Shown: piece by piece, positions 17,330 to 26,128 of the stretch
How the letters are laid out: each line of letters begins with the position of its first letter
How positions within the stretch are numbered: the stretch's first letter is position 1
Source: Bordetella ansorpii
GTDB taxonomy: Bacteria; Pseudomonadota; Gammaproteobacteria; Burkholderiales; Burkholderiaceae_B
Direction: 5' to 3'
DNA length: 64,000 bases
Assembly (NCBI RefSeq): GCF_900078315.1
Contig: NZ_FKBS01000002.1
Location: forward strand, 188,102-252,101
The notes under the pieces: model-generated
Databases searched by the model: none
Told to the model about the DNA's origin: nothing
What the model saw: the letters and a program-made list of their open reading frames with translations, nothing else
Made by a program: the position numbers and the translations under genes

Positions 17330-19537
17330 TCAGCGGCGCCTGCCATATTGGTAGTAGTACGAATAGGACGTGCTGAACCGGACGCGGCGGCGCATGACCC
17401 CATTGAGCAACAGCCCATTGACGGAGCCGCCCGCTCCGGAGATCTTCTTGACCGCCGCCCGGACTTCTCCCAACGTGGTCTGCTCGGCGCGCAGCACCAG
17501 GAATGTCGAGCCCGCGTGGCGTGTCACCGCCAGCGTGTCGCTGACGGGCAGCACCGGCGCCGAATCCAACAGGACGTGGTCATAGCGATCCTGGACGTCG
17601 TTCAACAAGCGCTGGAACGCCTCGCTCAGCAACAGTTCACCGGGATTGGGGGGCAGCGGCCCCGATGCGACCACATGCAGTTCGCCGGACTCGACAGGCT
17701 GGACATGGATGGCCTCGGCCAGAGAGGCCTCGCCTGCCAGCACGCTGGACAGACCGACGTGGCCACGCGGCAAACCGAAATAGCCGCCCAACTGCGGACG
17801 CCGCAGGTCCGTCTCGATCAGCAGCACGCGCTTGCCGCTGCCGGCAAGCAGCACTGCCAGATTCGCCGAAATGAAGGTCTTGCCCACGCCGGCGGTCGGC
17901 CCGGTCACGACGAGCGATTTGCCGCGCGCGCCCAGCAAGGCGAATGCGAGTCCGATCCGCAGCGCCCTCAGGCTCTCCACGGCGGGGTCGTCGGGGTATT
18001 GCAGCGCAAGCAGTCCCTGCGACGGCTTGCCCGAACTGTTCCGCGCCTGCGAAATACGCTGCTGGTCGCGGCTTTCCGGGATGTTGGCGTAGGTGGACAG
18101 GCCGGTCAGGCGCTCGACTTCCTCCACGTCGCGCAAAGTCGGGCGCAATTGGCGCGCGACCGTGGCGGCGGCGATGCTCAACGCCCCGCCGAGCAGAATC
18201 GCCATCAACACCACCAGCGACTTGCGCGGCGCCACGGGCAGCGCGTCCCGTACGGCCATATCGATGATCCGCGCATTGCCCACGGTGCCCGCGCGCGCCA
18301 GCTTCAACTGCTGCACGGTATCCAGCAGCGCGGTGTAGAGTTGCGTGCCCACGCTCACGTCGCGCTGCAGCCGGAGCAGGTCGCGCTGGTCGGCCGGCAC
18401 CTTGCTGGTCAACTCGGAAACCCGATCACTCTCGCGGCGCGCCTGCGCCAGTTGATTGTCCAGCGCCTTGATCGCCGGATGCGCCGGGGTGTAGCGCTGC
18501 AACAGTTCATCGCGTTGCAGTTGCAGTTCCAGACGGCTCTTCTCGACGTCGACGGCGCGCTGCAGCAAGGCACCTGCCGACTTGTCGATGTCTATGGTTC
18601 CAGTTCGCGTGCGGAAGTCATTCAGCGCGTTTTCGGTGCGTTCGACGTTGCGCTCGATGTCGGGCAACTGCCCGGAAAGGAATTTCAGGCTCTGGTCCGC
18701 CTGTGCGCTGCGCCGCGCCACGTCCTGCTCGATGTACACGGTGGATATCGCATTGACCAGTTCGCAGGCGTAGCCCTCGTCCGGGTTCTCGTAGCTGACA
18801 CGGATGATGTTGCTGTCGCGCCCACTCTCCGCCACGATGAGATTGCGCAGCACCTCGCGGTAGGCCGTCAGCGGCGCCTGCCGGACGATCTCGAACGTCG
18901 CGCCCGCCTCTGCCCGCAGCGCCGAAACCACGATGCCCCCCTCCCCCGAGTCAAGCGAGAACGCCAGCGCCTCGCCCACCTCTGCCTGACCCAATTTGGC
19001 GCCGTCCTTGTCCTGCAGCTCGTAGCGCCCTGCGCCCAGGCTGCGCAGCACGAGCACGCTATCCAGGTATCCCTCGGGTAGCCGCAGTTCGGATATCTGC
19101 AGGGCGGCAGGACTTCCTGCGCTTGCGCCGGACAATGCGCGGCGGCGCTCCAGCCAGTCGCCGATCAACGGCAGACTTGCTGCCGCACGCACCTGGATCA
19201 GGCCTCCGGTTTTCTCCAGTGCCTTCAGGATCACGCCGCGCGAGCGCAGAATCTCGACCTCGCCCGTCACCGGGCTGGCGGCCGTTCCCAGCGCGTCCGC
19301 CAGATGCTCGACGCCGGCCAGCGCCGCGGGCTTCTTGTCCTCGACCTGGATCAACGTGTCGGCGCGATAGATCGGCGTGGCAAGGAACGCATACGCAACG
19401 CCGATGGCCAGTGTGATGGCGAAAATAAGGCCCGTCATCACACCATGCTGCAATAGCATGTCGATCCAATCGAAAACGTGCGTGTCGTCATCCTCGGCGG
19501 AAGAATCAATAGTGGCGGTCACGTCGGGGCGAGTCAT
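17330..19537 (-). CDS. wzc: Polysaccharide co-polymerase with BY-kinase domain (Wzc)
   Basis: The 735-residue inner-membrane protein combines a Wzz-like chain-length domain with a cytoplasmic tyrosine autokinase. An N-terminal membrane helix lies at about residues 33-53 and coiled-coil stretches follow in the periplasmic part. A second helix (about 440-460, [22 protein letters not shown]) precedes a Walker [10 protein letters not shown] (about 543-551) and Walker A' [10 protein letters not shown]. The end has a tyrosine cluster, [14 protein letters not shown], the usual autophosphorylation site. Wzc controls chain length and works with Wza in export; Wzb dephosphorylates it. Start and wza stop overlap (ATGA). 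Confidence 0.95.
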   Translation of the reverse strand: MTRPDVTATIDSSAEDDDTHVFDWIDMLLQHGVMTGLIFAITLAIGVAYAFLATPIYRADTLIQVEDKKPAALAGVEHLADALGTAASPVTGEVEILRSRGVILKALEKTGGLIQVRAAASLPLIGDWLERRRALSGASAGSPAALQISELRLPEGYLDSVLVLRSLGAGRYELQDKDGAKLGQAEVGEALAFSLDSGEGGIVVSALRAEAGATFEIVRQAPLTAYREVLRNLIVAESGRDSNIIRVSYENPDEGYACELVNAISTVYIEQDVARRSAQADQSLKFLSGQLPDIERNVERTENALNDFRTRTGTIDIDKSAGALLQRAVDVEKSRLELQLQRDELLQRYTPAHPAIKALDNQLAQARRESDRVSELTSKVPADQRDLLRLQRDVSVGTQLYTALLDTVQQLKLARAGTVGNARIIDMAVRDALPVAPRKSLVVLMAILLGGALSIAAATVARQLRPTLRDVEEVERLTGLSTYANIPESRDQQRISQARNSSGKPSQGLLALQYPDDPAVESLRALRIGLAFALLGARGKSLVVTGPTAGVGKTFISANLAVLLAGSGKRVLLIETDLRRPQLGGYFGLPRGHVGLSSVLAGEASLAEAIHVQPVESGELHVVASGPLPPNPGELLLSEAFQRLLNDVQDRYDHVLLDSAPVLPVSDTLAVTRHAGSTFLVLRAEQTTLGEVRAAVKKISGAGGSVNGLLLNGVMRRRVRFSTSYSYYYQYGRRR

Positions 19538-20655
19538 GGCTGTTGTAAGGTGGATCGCAGCAGCGAAGCGCTGGGAAGAATGTTGTTCAACACGCGGCCG
19601 AACCGCGCCACGCCGGCGGGATCGACATAAACCACATCGCGTGGCCGCAGATCGAAGCGGTCCGCCAGCACCAACGCGTCGGGGCTTCGGGCATTCAGGT
19701 ACCAGATCTCGGGCCGGCTGCCGGTGCCGCCGCGGATCACGTACAGATGGGCGGTGTTCGCCGTGAAGGGGTTGACGCCGCCCGCGTCGGCCAGGGCCTC
19801 GGCCAGGCTCATGCGTCCGCGCGGCAGCACGATGGACTGCGGCCGGACGACCTCGCCCAACACGAACACTTTGTTGTAGCGGTTCTCCGGCACGGTCAGG
19901 ATGTCGCCCGGCGAGATCAGCACGTCCTGGCTCAGGTCCCCCTTGTAGTACAGCGCGTAGAGATCCAGCTTGAGCTGGCTGCCGCCCCGCGTCAGCACGG
20001 CGGCACCGAGATCGGCCCGATCGGTCAGGCCACCGCTATGCGCGACCAGGTCGCTGACGCGCATCGGCACCTCGGTGATAGGCGCCATGCCGGGCTTGGC
20101 TAACTGGCCCATGGCAAAGGCGCGCTGGCTGCGGAACGCCATGACCGACACATCCACCTGCGGCTCGGCGATGAAGCGCGCCAACTTGCGCGTCAGCGCG
20201 TCGCGTATCTGGCCGACGGTCAGGCCGGCGGCGCGCATTTCCCCGACGAAGGGATAGAAGAACGTCCCATTGCCATTGACCTCCTGGCCTGTCTGGACCT
20301 CGGATGCGCCCGTCGGGTTGGTCAGTTCAGGATGATTCCATACCGTGATGCGCAGCAGATCGTAGGCGCCGACGAGATAGCGATACCCCTGCTGCGTTCC
20401 CTCTACGCGCCGTTGGGCCCGTACGACAGACGCGCTGGCCGCCGCCTGCCGCTGCACCAGTTGATCAACAGACGTGGCCGAAATGCGGAAGACATCCGCC
20501 CTGGTGCCCACGTCCTGGACATCCTCTTCCGGGTCATCGGACGGCGGCACCACTCCCAGGTAATGGCCCGGAATGGCACAGCCGGACAACGCAGCGATGG
20601 CCAGGGCCATTGCCGCGGTACGAATGCTGGACGCGTAACGCTTTGCGAAGCACAT
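19534..20655 (-). CDS. wza: Outer-membrane polysaccharide export lipoprotein (Wza)
   Basis: From the ATG at 20655 the 373-residue protein has a lipoprotein signal peptide ending LSGC (Cys26). The export and SLBB-type domains of Wza follow: YLVGAYDLLRITVWNHPELTNP, GTFFYPFVGEMRAAGLTVGQIRDALT, YYKGDLSQDVLISPGDILTVPE, NKVFVLGEVVRPQSIVLP and VYVDPAGVARFGRVLNNI. Wza octamers form the outer-membrane channel for the polymer. An AGGAG lies about 11 bp before this ATG, and an upstream in-frame ATG at 20697 would spoil the signal peptide. The stop overlaps the wzc start. Confidence 0.94.
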   Translation of the reverse strand: MCFAKRYASSIRTAAMALAIAALSGCAIPGHYLGVVPPSDDPEEDVQDVGTRADVFRISATSVDQLVQRQAAASASVVRAQRRVEGTQQGYRYLVGAYDLLRITVWNHPELTNPTGASEVQTGQEVNGNGTFFYPFVGEMRAAGLTVGQIRDALTRKLARFIAEPQVDVSVMAFRSQRAFAMGQLAKPGMAPITEVPMRVSDLVAHSGGLTDRADLGAAVLTRGGSQLKLDLYALYYKGDLSQDVLISPGDILTVPENRYNKVFVLGEVVRPQSIVLPRGRMSLAEALADAGGVNPFTANTAHLYVIRGGTGSRPEIWYLNARSPDALVLADRFDLRPRDVVYVDPAGVARFGRVLNNILPSASLLRSTLQQP

Positions 20656-20704
20656 GAAGCAAGGCACTCCTGTTGTATTCAAGACATGAGGCAACACCGG
20701 CGCG

Positions 20705-21184
20705 TCACGCCGTGACCCCGCCGCTTCTGCGCAGCAGATCCATCTTGCGCAGCCTCCCCAGCCAATCGCGGACCCCGCGGTCGATCTGATGCCAGACCGT
20801 CTCGAAGACCTGTTCGGATTGACCCAGCGGATCGGGCACCTCTGCCTGCGGGTCCAGCAGGAAAACCTTGCCCGATGCCTGGGGATAACGGCGGATCAGC
20901 TCGAACCGCTGCGGGCGATCCATCGTCAGCACCAGGGTTGCGCACACGACATCCGCCCGGGCCACTGTCGTCGCCCGCCGGCGCTCGTCGATCTCGACGT
21001 ATTCCCGCGCAGCGATGGTGAGCACGTTGCGGTGCGGCGGCTCGCCCTCGCACGCCCAGAGGCCGCGCGACAGCACCTGCGCGTCCTCTCCCGCCTGATG
21101 CAGGTAATGCCGGAACAGCGCTTCCGCGATCGGGCTGCGGCAGAGGTTGCCGGTGCAAAGCATGAGCAATCTGGGAGGGTGCAT
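20705..21184 (-). CDS. wzb: Low-molecular-weight protein tyrosine phosphatase (Wzb)
   Basis: The 159-residue enzyme has the P-loop LMLCTGNLCRSPIAEALF (C-x5-R-S, catalytic cysteine near residue 10) and the general-acid loop DPQAEVPDPLGQSE. These match LMW-PTP of the Wzb/Ptp/Etp type. It would remove phosphate from the tyrosine cluster of Wzc and so drive the assembly cycle. It is the first gene of the minus-strand operon. The ATG at 21184 directly precedes the P-loop as in relatives; no good Shine-Dalgarno site is seen. The operator-like palindrome at 21288-21303 lies about 100 bp upstream. Confidence 0.92.
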   Translation of the reverse strand: MHPPRLLMLCTGNLCRSPIAEALFRHYLHQAGEDAQVLSRGLWACEGEPPHRNVLTIAAREYVEIDERRRATTVARADVVCATLVLTMDRPQRFELIRRYPQASGKVFLLDPQAEVPDPLGQSEQVFETVWHQIDRGVRDWLGRLRKMDLLRRSGGVTA

Positions 21185-21287
21185 CGAAGAAGCCACATTG
21201 GATCGGTCGCTGCAGCAAAGCGCGGCGTGCGGCGCATTGCCAGGGACGCTGATCGTTACCGACGCCAATCGGCGCGCCCGCCATATT

Positions 21288-21303
21288 AAACACATTTGTG
21301 TTT
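21288..21303. promoter_or_regulatory. Operator-like palindrome (capsule operon 2), perfect 16-bp copy
   Basis: AAACACATTTGTGTTT is a perfect 16-bp inverted repeat upstream of wzb. On the minus strand a possible -10 element TAATAT (21288-21283) directly abuts it, so the palindrome would lie in the spacer of the operon promoter, a usual place for repression. A partial copy lies 21 bp further upstream. The promoter call is weak because I see no good -35 hexamer. Confidence 0.62.
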
Positions 21304-21309
21304 TTTTAA

Positions 21310-21323
21310 AACACAAATGCATA
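21310..21323. promoter_or_regulatory. Operator half-site next to the wzb palindrome
   Basis: AACACA-AA-TGCATA keeps one perfect half of the AACACA-NN-TGTGTT palindrome and TG of the other. Its centre is 21 bp from that of the perfect copy, about two helical turns, as expected for cooperative binding of dimers. Confidence 0.4.
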
Positions 21324-21440
21324 CTTATCGTGGCAGCATGGCCATGCGCGGGGTGGAGGCGGACTCGAGCCCGGGATGCCTGCGGGCGAAGCTGGGGTCA
21401 ACGCCCCGGGAGCGTCGGCCCGCCGCAAGCCCAGCCCGGG

Positions 21441-21460
21441 CAAGGCAAGGCAAGGCAAGG
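21441..21460 (+). repeat. Pentanucleotide tandem repeat (CAAGG) x4
   Basis: Four exact copies of CAAGG lie in the 705-bp gene-free stretch 21185-21889 between wzb and the Xre-type gene. No convincing gene overlaps them. Apart from this repeat, the operator sites and an AT-rich segment from about 21700, I see nothing else in that stretch. Confidence 0.6.
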
Positions 21461-21889
21461 TCCGTGCGCTTCTACAATGCCAGATGGGGGTTCTTGTCAA
21501 TTACGGGAGGCAAGGAGAGAATCGGGACACATCTGCTCGGGGCCGCAGCCTCTCTCCCTCCCCACCACGAGGACCGCTCGCCTGGTTTCCGCGCGAAAGA
21601 TTTGGCCGCCCGGCCAACGCTGGGCCGGGGGTCAGCCGCCCGGTTCCGGGCAGGAATACGGCTAGGCGCCTCGTTCTCGAGCACGCAACCTTTTCGAGAA
21701 ATTGCCTTTTATAGACACAAACCGCTCTGAATTGGATATTTCAGATATTTTTTGAAAAACACATGAACATGAGAGTGCAAACAGACACTCTATTCCCTTG
21801 TCTCGCTCGACGTAATATTGAGCCTTGCAACGGCACGCGTTATATTTTCCAGAGCGGGGAAGGAAATATAATTATTATTTGGATATCAT

Positions 21890-22303
21890 GTGACTCGGAA
21901 TAAAAATAAATTGGAAACATTCGGACAACGCCTTCGTAGCGCCAGGCTTGGGGCTGGCTGGACCCAGAAAGAGCTCGCCGGAGAAAGCGGTCTGACACAA
22001 AGCGCAATCGGCAACTATGAAAGTGAACAGCGCGTCGAGCCTACCGGCGCCGCGCTGGTGCGCTTGGCGCAGGCGTTGCGGGTTACTCCCGAGTGGCTCA
22101 GCCAGGGACGGCCGCCCACGGATGGAATTGGCGTTGGTTCCGCCACCAACGGGCCCGGATTGCCACGTGGGCCCGGACAGGCGAGGTGGCCATTTCGCCA
22201 AGTCAGCGCCGAAGATTATGCGAACCTGACTTCCATGGAAAAACGCACACTCGAGGCATTGGTCGCCGCATTCGTCAGATCTTGCAAAGAAGAAAAACGC
22301 TGA
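21890..22303 (+). CDS. Xre/CI-type helix-turn-helix transcriptional regulator
   Basis: The 137-residue product starts at a GTG (21890). It has an N-terminal HTH_3 domain: FGQRLRSARLGAGWTQKELA, then GESGLTQSAIGNYESEQRV, with the recognition helix around residues 35-47, then LVRLAQALRVTPEWL. The C-terminal half is glycine/proline-rich and short, without the peptidase fold of LexA-like repressors. Xre-type proteins bind inverted repeats as dimers. It lies beside the polysaccharide locus and is AT-richer upstream than its neighbours. It is the best candidate to bind the AACACA-NN-TGTGTT palindromes; this is inference. The ATG two bases upstream is blocked by an immediate stop codon. The Shine-Dalgarno-like GGGAAGGA is rather distant. 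Confidence 0.82.
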   Translation: MTRNKNKLETFGQRLRSARLGAGWTQKELAGESGLTQSAIGNYESEQRVEPTGAALVRLAQALRVTPEWLSQGRPPTDGIGVGSATNGPGLPRGPGQARWPFRQVSAEDYANLTSMEKRTLEALVAAFVRSCKEEKR

Positions 22304-22543
22304 CGCCCCACGGTCTCGCCGCCCATGGCGCTGCCCGGCGGCCCGCGCCGCCAGCCGAGTGGTGCAACTCTGGCCGTTCAGCCGCGACCCGCTCGCGGTA
22401 AGGCCAACCCCTACGGCTTCGCGCGCAGCGCCGCACCCGGCAAAGGGCAGATCGGCTGCACCGAAAATCCATCGCCGCGATCTTTCGACTGGATTACCCG
22501 GCCAAAGATTCACATTTCATTTTTATTTCCCACCACTTTACTA

Positions 22544-22559
22544 AAACACAAATGTGTTT
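22544..22559. promoter_or_regulatory. Operator-like palindrome before the 105-residue gene
   Basis: AAACACAAATGTGTTT is an inverted repeat with matching arms AAACACA/TGTGTTT, identical in its arms to the copy before wzb. It lies in the 419-bp spacer 22304-22722, about 165 bp upstream of the small gene at 22723. An AT-rich stretch suitable for a promoter follows. I see nothing else in this spacer. Confidence 0.58.
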
Positions 22560-22722
22560 GTTTTTCCAGAAATTACCGTTACGATATTAAACGAGCAGCA
22601 GATGCTGAAGCGCTCCCGTTGCCGGCATTGTAGTCAGCAGCAGCGGCTATCATGACCATATGTTCGCCGGACATCGCTGCTCTTTATAAAAGTCCTATAA
22701 AAGCTTCGAGGCCTCGGTAAAA

Positions 22723-23040
22723 ATGGAAACCCAAGAAACCTTCACCGCTGGCAAGCGGTTCGATCCCGCAACCTATACGGCCGCAAGAAGGAATGAAATC
22801 GACGCCCCGGCGCTGCTCAGCGTACTGGAGTCCTCGCGCAAGCTGGCGTGTGGAGTTGCTTCGATTTTGACTCTGGTGAAAAACCACGGGATCTCGGAAG
22901 ACGGAACAACTGCCGGCACGATGATAGACCACGTGCAAATCGACGAGTTGTTGGGCTTTTGCATAGAATCGATGACGTTATTGAATTCACGCATCGAATC
23001 GCTTGCCGATCTCATGTCCATCCGACACGGAGCGGATTAA
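22723..23040 (+). CDS. Hypothetical protein, 105 residues, in the capsule regulatory block
   Basis: I do not recognise this protein. It opens METQETFTAGKRFDPATYTA and has a mostly helical central part (LLSVLESSRKLACGVASILT). It continues VQIDELLGFCIESMTLLNSRIESLADL, with leucine spacing suggesting two amphipathic helices. There is no signal peptide or membrane segment, so it is probably cytoplasmic. GAGG lies about 15 bp before the ATG. Its codon use fits a real gene and an operator-like palindrome precedes it, which suggests co-regulation with the polysaccharide genes. A possible role as a small regulator partner is only a guess. Confidence 0.6.
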   Translation: METQETFTAGKRFDPATYTAARRNEIDAPALLSVLESSRKLACGVASILTLVKNHGISEDGTTAGTMIDHVQIDELLGFCIESMTLLNSRIESLADLMSIRHGAD

Positions 23041-23298
23041 TATCGTTCAAATTCGATGTTTATCATGGCAAGTCACCGGCAGGCGGACAATTCGGCATGA
23101 AAACCAGACGGCAACCGCTTCTGGAACCTGGTCTCGAATTGTCCGGGAAGTGTTCAGAGTCTTGCGCAAGATATCCGACGCGCAGCCAATGCACGTGCCG
23201 TCTGGGTGCTCCATGGGCTTGGCGGCTCCCCAGCACCCCGCCTGCCCAGACGCCATCCGATGGTTTTCCCGAAGCCGGCCAGTGACCCGCGCCCGCGC

Positions 23299-23334
23299 CG
23301 CCCAGGGCGCGTACCGATCACCCTGGGCGTTTTT
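23299..23334 (+). terminator. Rho-independent terminator
   Basis: A 9-bp stem CGCCCAGGG/CCCTGGGCG (23299-23307 and 23321-23329) is followed by TTTTT. It reads in the plus direction and would end transcription from the 105-residue gene 260 bp upstream. It lies just before the convergent end of the winged-helix regulator. The 339-bp stretch 23041-23379 holds no gene I can support. Confidence 0.72.
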
Positions 23335-23379
23335 CGTCCCGCCGCGCACATCGGCGATGCGTGGCATCCCCAGTCGCGC

Positions 23380-24312
23380 TCAGGCGCATCCGCGCCCCGC
23401 GTCTTGCGCAGACGACCTCGAGGCCGCGTCATCGACGTGGTCGGCAGCGAAGACATACCCCTCGCCCCGGACACTCCGTATTGGCAGGTCAATATCCTGC
23501 GCGGCAGCCTTGCGCCGCAAGCGGCTGATGATCAAGTCCAGATTTCTTCGGGACCTTCTCTTGATCGAATTCGACGGGTCACTACCGCCCAATGCTTGTT
23601 TGTCGCCGTCCAGGCGCTTGAGCTGTTTGCCCGGGCTGCCGAGCAACTCGATCAGCAATTGGCGTTCGGAAACATTCAGCGCCAATACCGAATCATTGGG
23701 CGCCACGAGATTCCATCCATCGTTGACCAACCGCCACCCGCGCCCGGCCGATGCGGAGTCGGCTTGAATCGGATCGACGCCGAGCGGGACCGGTTCGGCG
23801 CAAACCGTGTCCAGGCGCAAACGCCGATTCAGCGCCAGCAGGCTCGCCGCCAGTTCCAAAGAATCCGACTGCATGTCGATGCAGGAATCGGCGCCGGATA
23901 ACAGGCTGCTCACCTTGCTGACGCTGTCGGGAAACTCGGCCATGGCCACGATACCCGCTTGCGGATGCCTGAGACGGACCTGCGCGACGGCCAGATGTAC
24001 GGCTTCCGCGGGCGACAACAGCGCGATCAACGGCGTCTTGCCAGCAAGTACGGCATTGCCCAGTGCGCCAATATCATGGCAGGCGACGATATCGAATCCG
24101 AATGCCTCCAGATTCTCCTTGTGCCGACGTGTATCGAGGTGGCTCAGGGAAAAAAGAACGGCGCGCAGATGCTCGGTTGCCGAAACAGGACCGGGGCTCT
24201 CATCCGTCTGAAGTGCGGCGAAAGCTTGCAGCAGCAAAGAAAACCGCGCATCGGGCTTAACCGTCGGTGCGGCAGCCGCCGCTGATTCGCCGAATCTTGC
24301 GATTTCCTGCAT
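23380..24312 (-). CDS. OmpR-type winged-helix regulator with degenerate receiver domain
   Basis: The 310-residue protein has a receiver-like N-terminal half (about residues 48-168) and a winged-helix DNA-binding domain (about 205-292) ending LIISRLRRKAAA and IRSVRGEGYVFAA, the hallmark of the OmpR/PhoB class. In the receiver the usual LLD phospho-acceptor is replaced (PLIALLSP, Ser100 by alignment). GAD-Y-TKP has become GADSCIDMQ, so the conserved lysine is also gone. Phosphorylation control is therefore unlikely. An excellent GGAGG site precedes the ATG at 24312; the longer reading from 24405 would run through the operator. An operator-like palindrome lies about 45 bp upstream, suggesting auto-regulation or control by the Xre-type protein. 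Confidence 0.82.
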   Translation of the reverse strand: MQEIARFGESAAAAAPTVKPDARFSLLLQAFAALQTDESPGPVSATEHLRAVLFSLSHLDTRRHKENLEAFGFDIVACHDIGALGNAVLAGKTPLIALLSPAEAVHLAVAQVRLRHPQAGIVAMAEFPDSVSKVSSLLSGADSCIDMQSDSLELAASLLALNRRLRLDTVCAEPVPLGVDPIQADSASAGRGWRLVNDGWNLVAPNDSVLALNVSERQLLIELLGSPGKQLKRLDGDKQALGGSDPSNSIKRRSRRNLDLIISRLRRKAAAQDIDLPIRSVRGEGYVFAADHVDDAASRSSAQDAGRGCA

Positions 24313-24357
24313 TTTTGCCTCCAAGACACTCGGGGAATTGCATTTCAAAAACAGTAA

Positions 24358-24371
24358 ATCACAAATGTGTT
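24358..24371. promoter_or_regulatory. Operator-like palindrome before the winged-helix regulator
   Basis: ATCACA-AA-TGTGTT matches AACACA-NN-TGTGTT at 11 of the 12 fixed positions. It lies 46-59 bp before the start codon of the regulator gene, within its promoter region. A further half-site AACACA (24381-24386) lies 23 bp upstream. The remaining spacer to 24675 shows no gene. Confidence 0.55.
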
Positions 24372-24675
24372 TACTATTTGAACACAGCAACACATACGAG
24401 CACAAGTTTGAAACCGGATACCCGGCATGGAGGCGGAAGAGAATCCGTTAACTACCCATTTGTGCGTGATGGTGGCCTCGCCTGAGCCGGGCTCTGCCGG
24501 CGACGTAAAGCGGCGATGGGCCGGATATTGGAGTCCGGCAGAACACGGCACAACGGATCCGCGAAGCGGAGCCGGATGGTTCCAGCTCGGCCGCCAGCGG
24601 GCGCGAACGGAACAGACAGGATCGCGCGTGCGCCACGCGATCCATCGCGCGCTACCGGCGCGCGCACGCCTCGCA

Positions 24676-26067
24676 CTACACCAGCGGCGGCAGCAGGTTC
24701 AGCAGCAGCACCATCCCCAGGCCCACCACGGCCACGATGGACTGCACCACCGAAATCGTCTTGGTGGCCTCGCCCATGGTCATGCCGAACGATTCCTTGA
24801 CCAGCCAGAAACCCGCGTGGTTCGCGTAATTGAAGAACAGCGAGCCGCAGCCGATGGACAGCGCCAGCAGCGGCACGTTCAGCGAGGGATCCGATGCCGC
24901 CAGCGGCACCAGCAGGCCGGCCGCGCCGACGATGCCGACCGTGGCCGAGCCGGTGGACACCGACAGCAGCATGGAGATGATCCAGCCCAGCACCAGCGGC
25001 GACAGCGTGAACTGATGGCTCAGGCTGACGATGGCGTCGCCGACCTTGGCGTCGGTCAGCACCTGCTGGAAAGCGCCGCCGCCCGCGATGATCAGCAGCA
25101 CGTTGCAGATGGGCTTCAGGCTGGCCGACAGCGATTCGCGCAGGTGCTCGGCATCGCCGCGCCGGCCATAGACCAGCGCGCAAGCCGCGAACACCACGCC
25201 GATCAGCATGGCGATGACGGGATTGCCCACGAAGGCTGTGACGTGCATCACGGGCGAAGTCTTGTCGAAGGCCAGCTCGCTGATGGCGTGCAGCAGCATC
25301 AGCAAGGCCGGCAGCAGCGCGGCCACCAGGCCCAGGGCGATGCTGGGCGAGGACACCGAGCCGCCCTGGCGCGGCTGCGCGGACGAGAACTGGGCGATCA
25401 GCGTGTCGTCGGGCCGCACCTTCAGGCGCGGCGCGATGAAGGCGGCGTAGATCGGACCGGCCAGCACGATGGCGGGCAGCGCGGCGACGAAACCGTAGAT
25501 CAGCGTGGGACCCACGCTGGTCTTGAGCGTGGCGATGGCGGTCAGCGGGCCGGGGTGCGGCGGCACCATGCCGTGCATGGCCGCCAGCGCGGCGATCACC
25601 GGCACGCCCACATAGGCGTAGGCCGAGCCGCGCAGGCGCCCTTCTTCCTCGATCTTGCGCGCCACGCTGAAGATCAGCGGCAGCAGCACCACCAGGCCCA
25701 CCTCGAAGAACATCGGGATGCCGATGACGAAGGCCACCAGCGCCATCGCCCAGGGCAACGTGCGGCCGGAGGCGCGCGTCAGGATGAAATTGGCGATGCT
25801 TTCCGTGACGCCGCTGTCGGCCAGGATCTTGCCCAGCATGGCCCCCAGCGCCACGACCAGGCCCACCACGCCCAGGGTCTTGCCCGCGCCGTTGGTGACG
25901 GCCTTGACTAAGTGGTCGCTGGGCATGCCGGTGGCCAGGCCCACGCCCACCGCCACCACCAGCAAGGCCAACAGGGGATGCAGCCGGATGCGCGAAACGA
26001 TCAGCGCCACCAGGATCAGGACGCTGGCCAGCGCGGTGGCCAATAGTTGAATGTCTCCGGTACTCAT
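24676..26067 (-). CDS. GntP family gluconate/sugar-acid permease
   Basis: The 463-residue protein has about 12-14 membrane segments and the GntP signatures: LHPLLALLVVAVGVGLATGMPSDHLVKAVTNGAGKTLGVVGLVVALGAMLGKILADSG, MVPPHPGPLTAIATL and STGSATVGIVGAAGLL. The family imports gluconate and related sugar acids with protons. No gluconate kinase or gntR-like regulator adjoins it, so the true substrate is open. It is transcribed alone on the minus strand, away from the tsaC-purK-purE group by 61 bp. The length is typical (about 450). Confidence 0.9.
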   Translation of the reverse strand: MSTGDIQLLATALASVLILVALIVSRIRLHPLLALLVVAVGVGLATGMPSDHLVKAVTNGAGKTLGVVGLVVALGAMLGKILADSGVTESIANFILTRASGRTLPWAMALVAFVIGIPMFFEVGLVVLLPLIFSVARKIEEEGRLRGSAYAYVGVPVIAALAAMHGMVPPHPGPLTAIATLKTSVGPTLIYGFVAALPAIVLAGPIYAAFIAPRLKVRPDDTLIAQFSSAQPRQGGSVSSPSIALGLVAALLPALLMLLHAISELAFDKTSPVMHVTAFVGNPVIAMLIGVVFAACALVYGRRGDAEHLRESLSASLKPICNVLLIIAGGGAFQQVLTDAKVGDAIVSLSHQFTLSPLVLGWIISMLLSVSTGSATVGIVGAAGLLVPLAASDPSLNVPLLALSIGCGSLFFNYANHAGFWLVKESFGMTMGEATKTISVVQSIVAVVGLGMVLLLNLLPPLV

Positions 26068-26128
26068 GTGCCTATGAACCCATACTTATTGAAGAATACG
26101 CATGCGGCTCATCGGTTCGGCCACCGGA

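Noticed and set aside
23056-23285. Two tiny overlapping frames (23056-23100 and 23097-23285) after the 105-residue gene
   Set aside because: They overlap in ATGA fashion, but lack Shine-Dalgarno sites and any recognisable sequence, so they are not called as genes.
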